A DNA stretch of 64,000 nt from Gyrodactylus bullatarudis (Eukaryota > Platyhelminthes > Monogenea > Gyrodactylidea > Gyrodactylidae): contig SSNU01000155.1 of the NCBI GenBank assembly GCA_012064415.1, positions 124,001 through 188,000 of the forward strand, in the 5' to 3' direction. This document shows, piece after piece, positions 60,421 through 64,000 of this stretch. Positions within the stretch are counted from its first letter, which is position 1, and each line of letters opens with the position of its first letter. The translations under genes were made by a program, and so were the position numbers. The notes beneath the pieces are model-generated. The model made no database searches, had not been told where the DNA came from, and saw only the letters and a list, made by a program, of their open reading frames with translations.

Positions 60421-61479
60421 TTAATAGCATTCATTGTAGCTAAGTGGGCCAACACACTTCCTGATGAGTCTGAATTAGCTTTAAACTTGATTTCCTGGAA
60501 AAGTCGGTCATCGAAAAGATCCTAACATGGACACATGTCACATCGATCTACGTCAGATCTGTATAGCTCCTTTGCTTAAAAACTTTTTATGCTTTTCAGA
60601 ATATTTCCTTGGTTATGTCCCTAAGCGAGGTCAATCTGCAACTAAACTAATCAATAAAGAGACGACGAATGTCGCTCTTCTCAGGTCGACAAATAATTGA
60701 GTTTAAAATCTGGTTTCCTCTCGGGCGGCCCCAACTGATAATTATAATTATAATTTATCAATGTTTACTTTTTGTTTAATAAATTTTCACTATAAATCCA
60801 AGATATTCTCATAATACTACTTTTGATTTTTCTATAAATACCAGCATTACCGGTCCAAGTGATATCCAGAAAAATATACTGACTGACGACAATAATACAG
60901 GTTCTGCTTCAAATATGATGAGGCAAAATTTTATGGATGGCTTCTTCCCAAGTTGGGAATCCCAACTATATTTTTTGGGCATGCGAAAAAGTCATGCTCT
61001 ATAACAAGATTCTTGTTACAAGAAGCTTTAAATCAAGTTAAATCCTCAAATTTTTTCATGCGGAATTAAATTTCCTTTCAATTGGCGGGTTGTATGAAAT
61101 ATTTTATTATTATTAAAGATTTTTAAGGGATGCCGTTCCTATTTGAAATTCCTTGAATACCTGTAAAGAAGATTCATCTTCATATACCGTATACTCTATT
61201 TCCAGCCTTGAAAAAAAGACAGTGTCCACCACTCACAAATTTTTTTCGACACAAATGGGTCGTCCCAATCTATGCTTCCTGAACTACTTGGTTCAAAATT
61301 TTCGTCAATATAATGGTTGAAAGATTGCAAGATTCGTCAATTTAAATTTTAGCTGATAGTAGTTTAGTTGTTAAAGGTATTTTAGACAATCAAGAAGCGT
61401 TGAGGATTTTGCATGACTTTCTTCAAAAATTTTAAATCAACAAAAATAATTTTCTCCTGTTAACCGATGCTCTTTTATA
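60421..61479. other. No intact gene; possible old transposon debris
   Basis: There is a short plus frame around 60600-60710 (FLGYVPKRGQSATKLINK) and, near 61262-61310, a plus-strand motif matching the end of the 19.1-kb gene (CCCAATCTATGC, then CTTGGTTCAAAATTTT). Nothing else is recognised. Confidence 0.4.
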
Positions 61480-61775
61480 TTTCACAACAGCTGAAAAATC
61501 ATTACAAGAAAACGGATGAATTAATTGCTAGGATTAAAAGTTCGATCGTCAACAATAAAATGAGAACGCTACTATTTGTGAACACAGGCCAACCTCCGAC
61601 TCCAATAGTTACAAGGTGGAGTAAATGGTTATAGGCAGCAGAGTTCTATGCTGGGAAATTTTATGAGATCAAAGAAATAGTGAATCAGCTCCCAGACCAG
61701 ATTAAAAAGGTTAAGAACGCAAAGAAAGCTGTATATGAAGATCTTTTGAGTTTTTATCTATGATTACTTAGAAAA
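61480..61775 (+). pseudogene. hAT-transposase remnant
   Basis: The plus frame has PPTPIVTRWSKWL, a TAG at 61632-61634, then AAEFYAGKFYEIKEIVNQL. Proteins of the hAT superfamily typically have P-x-P-V-x-TRW--WL-AA-YY--NF--I at this place. Only this short stretch survives. Confidence 0.6.
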
Positions 61776-62297
61776 GGCTTAGAAAGAATGGAAACTACAA
61801 TATTATGACGGCAAAAAATTAAAATCTAACCTCTAGCACAGCAAGTGTCGTTGAAAGTAGAAGCTCTATTCCTGCACACATGAACTTTTTTGATTATGTT
61901 AATAGATTTGGAATCTGATTTGATTAAATCAAATTGATTTATTTTATAGAGATTTTCAATAAATATTTTTTGTATCATTAACTCATTTCAACTATCTAAG
62001 CTACCGAAAAAAACTTTTTGCATAATTTAAGCTGATAGAACTCAACCCTTTAGAAGAAAAACTTGGGATATATAAAATTATATTTTTGAATTGCTACCAA
62101 AGTTTCAGAGTTTACACTTGAATGAATTTAAACACGAAATTTGTTTACTTTTTTAAATTAGCCTTTTTTTTGAACAATCATTTAAATTTTATTAAATAAT
62201 TTAATTTAAATATTTTGGAAATATGTAAGAAAGAGATATATTTAAAACCATATACGTATTTCTTAAAGCATCATCAGTGGCATTGTTTTAAATATAT

Positions 62298-62460
62298 ACC
62301 AGATTTTTATTTGAAATATTTAATAAGCATATTATGATTATCTGGTACAAATGATAATAAATATGAACAGATATAGGCAACGTTTTTGTCTTTAAAGTTA
62401 GAGAAGTTAATCTGAAATCTCGTGCGAAGGGGTAGAAGAACATTGAGCAGTATGGAGCTT
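62298..62460 (-). mobile_element. LINE 3'-end fragment
   Basis: About 160 bp matching 37401-37560 (AGATTTTTATTTGAAATA, GATTATCTGGTACAAATGAT, AAATCTnGTGCGAAGGGG). It is the 3' terminus of the LINE family at 37400-37950. Confidence 0.8.
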
Positions 62461-62775
62461 TAAAAATGATAAAGATTCATTCAAGATAATAATTTAGAAA
62501 TAATGAAAGAAATAATGCAGTAAAAGATGAATAAAATTAGAATTTGTACACTCAAAAATTTTGAGTCAAAATTATTGTGAAGATGAGAACCGATTTTTTC
62601 TATTTTTGGTATTTGATTGAATGATTCAATTTGAATCTGCATAATTTTCCGATGTATACTAAAAATCATTGAAATAGGATGATATTAAAGGTAGGTTGGA
62701 CTAAAAGTGTTTGAAGAGATTTTGAATAGATGTATATTGCTAAATAAATCAGATTATTTCAAATTTATATAATTC

Positions 62776-63981
62776 TTATTTATTAGAAGAAAGTTTGCTC
62801 AAAGGCTTTCCTTTGTTTCTCCTGTATTGCTCTTTACGCATCATTTTACTTTTAAGTTCGGCCTTTTTTGTTTCATTTTCTCGAGATTCCATATACTTTT
62901 CCAATCTTTTTCGTTTAGCATCTTGTATTCGGACCTTGTCATCGTCATATACTTCCCTGATTCTTTTCATAAACGATTTTCGATTTTCCTTCGGAACGAC
63001 TTGATATTGACCTTCTATTACTTTTAGTTCAGCATTATTTGTATTTCCAGACTCGATTTGGTCCATGAGAACTGTTTTAGGAACAACCTGAAAAATATAC
63101 AATTGGATATATCATAATGGACAACGGATCCATGAATGTAACTCACTTCTTCGGGAATATCTTTTCCCTCAAGAATTTCAAGGTCGAATGGAAGGTCCTC
63201 AACTGATTTACCCTTGTTCAAGAGAGACTTTTTAATGAATTTTCTTGTCTCTGATTTTGTCATTTTCGGTTTCAAATGATATGGCAACGAAGAAGCTAAT
63301 GAAACTGGGATTTCTAACGGCAACGGTATGAAGGGAGCTCTTTTGATGGGCTGAATAATTTTAAAATAAATTATTAGAAATCAACCAAACTATTAAAAAT
63401 TAATTGATATTTGTAGGAATTTAAATCTCGATAAAAATCTGTAGTTTTTATACAGAATCACAAGCAGGTTTAGTTTTCAATTGAAAAATAACTTCAAGAC
63501 TTACTTTATAATGAGAGTCTGAATTGAATTCTGAACTCAAATTGGACTTTATTTTCATTTCAGTGCATGTTCTCATCATTCTCCAGCCATCATCTGTATC
63601 ACAGCCTGTAATTGCCTTGCCGATATAGTCAAGGACTGGATTGAAGAATTTCACTAAATCTACTTTAACAAATGATCTAAGAAATACAAGATCAGCTTTT
63701 TTAATTGTCGCTTCAAATGTTGCTCTAAAATCCCCAGGTGAATGGTCTGTTTTACCCTTGAGGGCGGACTTGATAATTCCACGAATTTTGGAAGCTGTTT
63801 GAAGCTTAGCTCCAAGCATTTTATTAACTTCAAGAGAACTATTAAACATCCCAGTGATGAAGGCAGTTTTTGAGAATATTTTGGCAGGTTCTCCGACAAG
63901 CTTAAGTTTCTTCATGACATCAAAAGAGTCATTGGTACTCAATATTACACCGGTACTAGTTACACGGAAATTGAGATTATT
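62776..63981 (-). CDS. BMS1: Ribosome-biogenesis GTPase BMS1, 3' exons (partial)
   Basis: Three exons join in phase 0: 63505-63981, 63147-63350, 62776-63087 (330 codons to the stop; introns 154 and 59 nt). The 5' part lies beyond the window. Similarity to the BMS1 C-terminal region is clear: RVTSTGVIL, KKLKLVGEPAKIF, FITGMFNSSLEVNK, GAKLQTASKIRGIIKSALKG, GDFRATFEATI, DLVFLRSFVKV, then LPYHLKPK and a lysine/arginine-rich helical end. BMS1 is a nucleolar GTPase of the small-subunit processome that delivers RCL1 to pre-40S particles. TSR1, a GTPase-dead relative, is less similar here. Confidence 0.88.
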
Positions 63982-64000
63982 CTATCAAAATAAATCAAAG

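Noticed and set aside
1..64000. CRISPR arrays, bacterial operons, tRNA or rRNA genes
   Set aside because: None seen. No regularly spaced direct repeats of CRISPR type, no ribosome-binding-site-led operons, and no cloverleaf or rRNA core sequence recognised by eye.

Overview
The window is eukaryotic and, from its gene content, animal: a Kv2/Shab-type potassium-channel T1 domain, several Delta/Serrate/LAG-2 (DSL) Notch-ligand-like genes, and housekeeping genes (eIF3k, phenylalanyl-tRNA synthetase beta, ZIP7 zinc transporter, BMS1, a Rab32-like GTPase). It is AT-rich. Its most telling feature is intron size. I could splice ten genes by phase, and many introns are only 25-40 nt (seven of seven in FARSB are 28-35 nt, one in eIF3k is 25 nt), with ordinary GT-AG ends. 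Among animals, introns this small are reported for dicyemid mesozoans. A dicyemid or orthonectid ('mesozoan') source is therefore my best guess, but it is an inference and not shown by the sequence.

Layout. 1-17.6 kb is a compact, mostly minus-strand gene block: the 5' exon of a Kv2-like channel (2499-3686), EIF3K (5229-6056), FARSB (6265-8316) sharing a 105-bp divergent promoter with the plus-strand SLC39A7 gene (8422-9613), and a 13-exon gene for an unrecognised 1,772-residue protein (10118-17623). 18.1-19.8 kb has a Rab32-family GTPase and a small unrecognised gene whose 3' part is repeated several times elsewhere in the window.

21.3-50.6 kb is the most unusual part: four apparently intact DSL-type genes (A 21262-28265, B 31216-34908, C 39682-42704, D 43516-50638) plus a truncated fifth copy (36948-37349), all on the minus strand. 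A and B have signal peptide, MNNL-like region, full DSL, EGF repeats, one membrane segment and a short tail. C and D keep the first part of the DSL motif, replace the rest with a Ser/Thr-rich stalk, and end in a membrane segment and a Cys/Lys-rich tail. Intron phases match between the genes, so they arose by tandem duplication and divergence. Their longer introns and spacers hold mobile elements: a Penelope-like element with perfect 156-bp inverted ends, an inverted-repeat relative of it, MITE-like elements, a decayed Tigger/pogo transposase, an integrase remnant and LINE pieces.

Three of the Penelope-type ends carry hammerhead-ribozyme architecture, with helix I covarying between copies (TAAGGT/ACCTTA, TTTGGT/ACCAAA, GAGG/CCTC). 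One copy family has a mutated catalytic core.

50.6-62.5 kb is transposon-rich: a hAT-type MITE, a transposase-like gene with an apparent +1 frameshift, a LINE interrupted by an 852-bp assembly gap, and a hAT remnant. The window ends inside the 3' part of BMS1 (62776-63981, minus strand).
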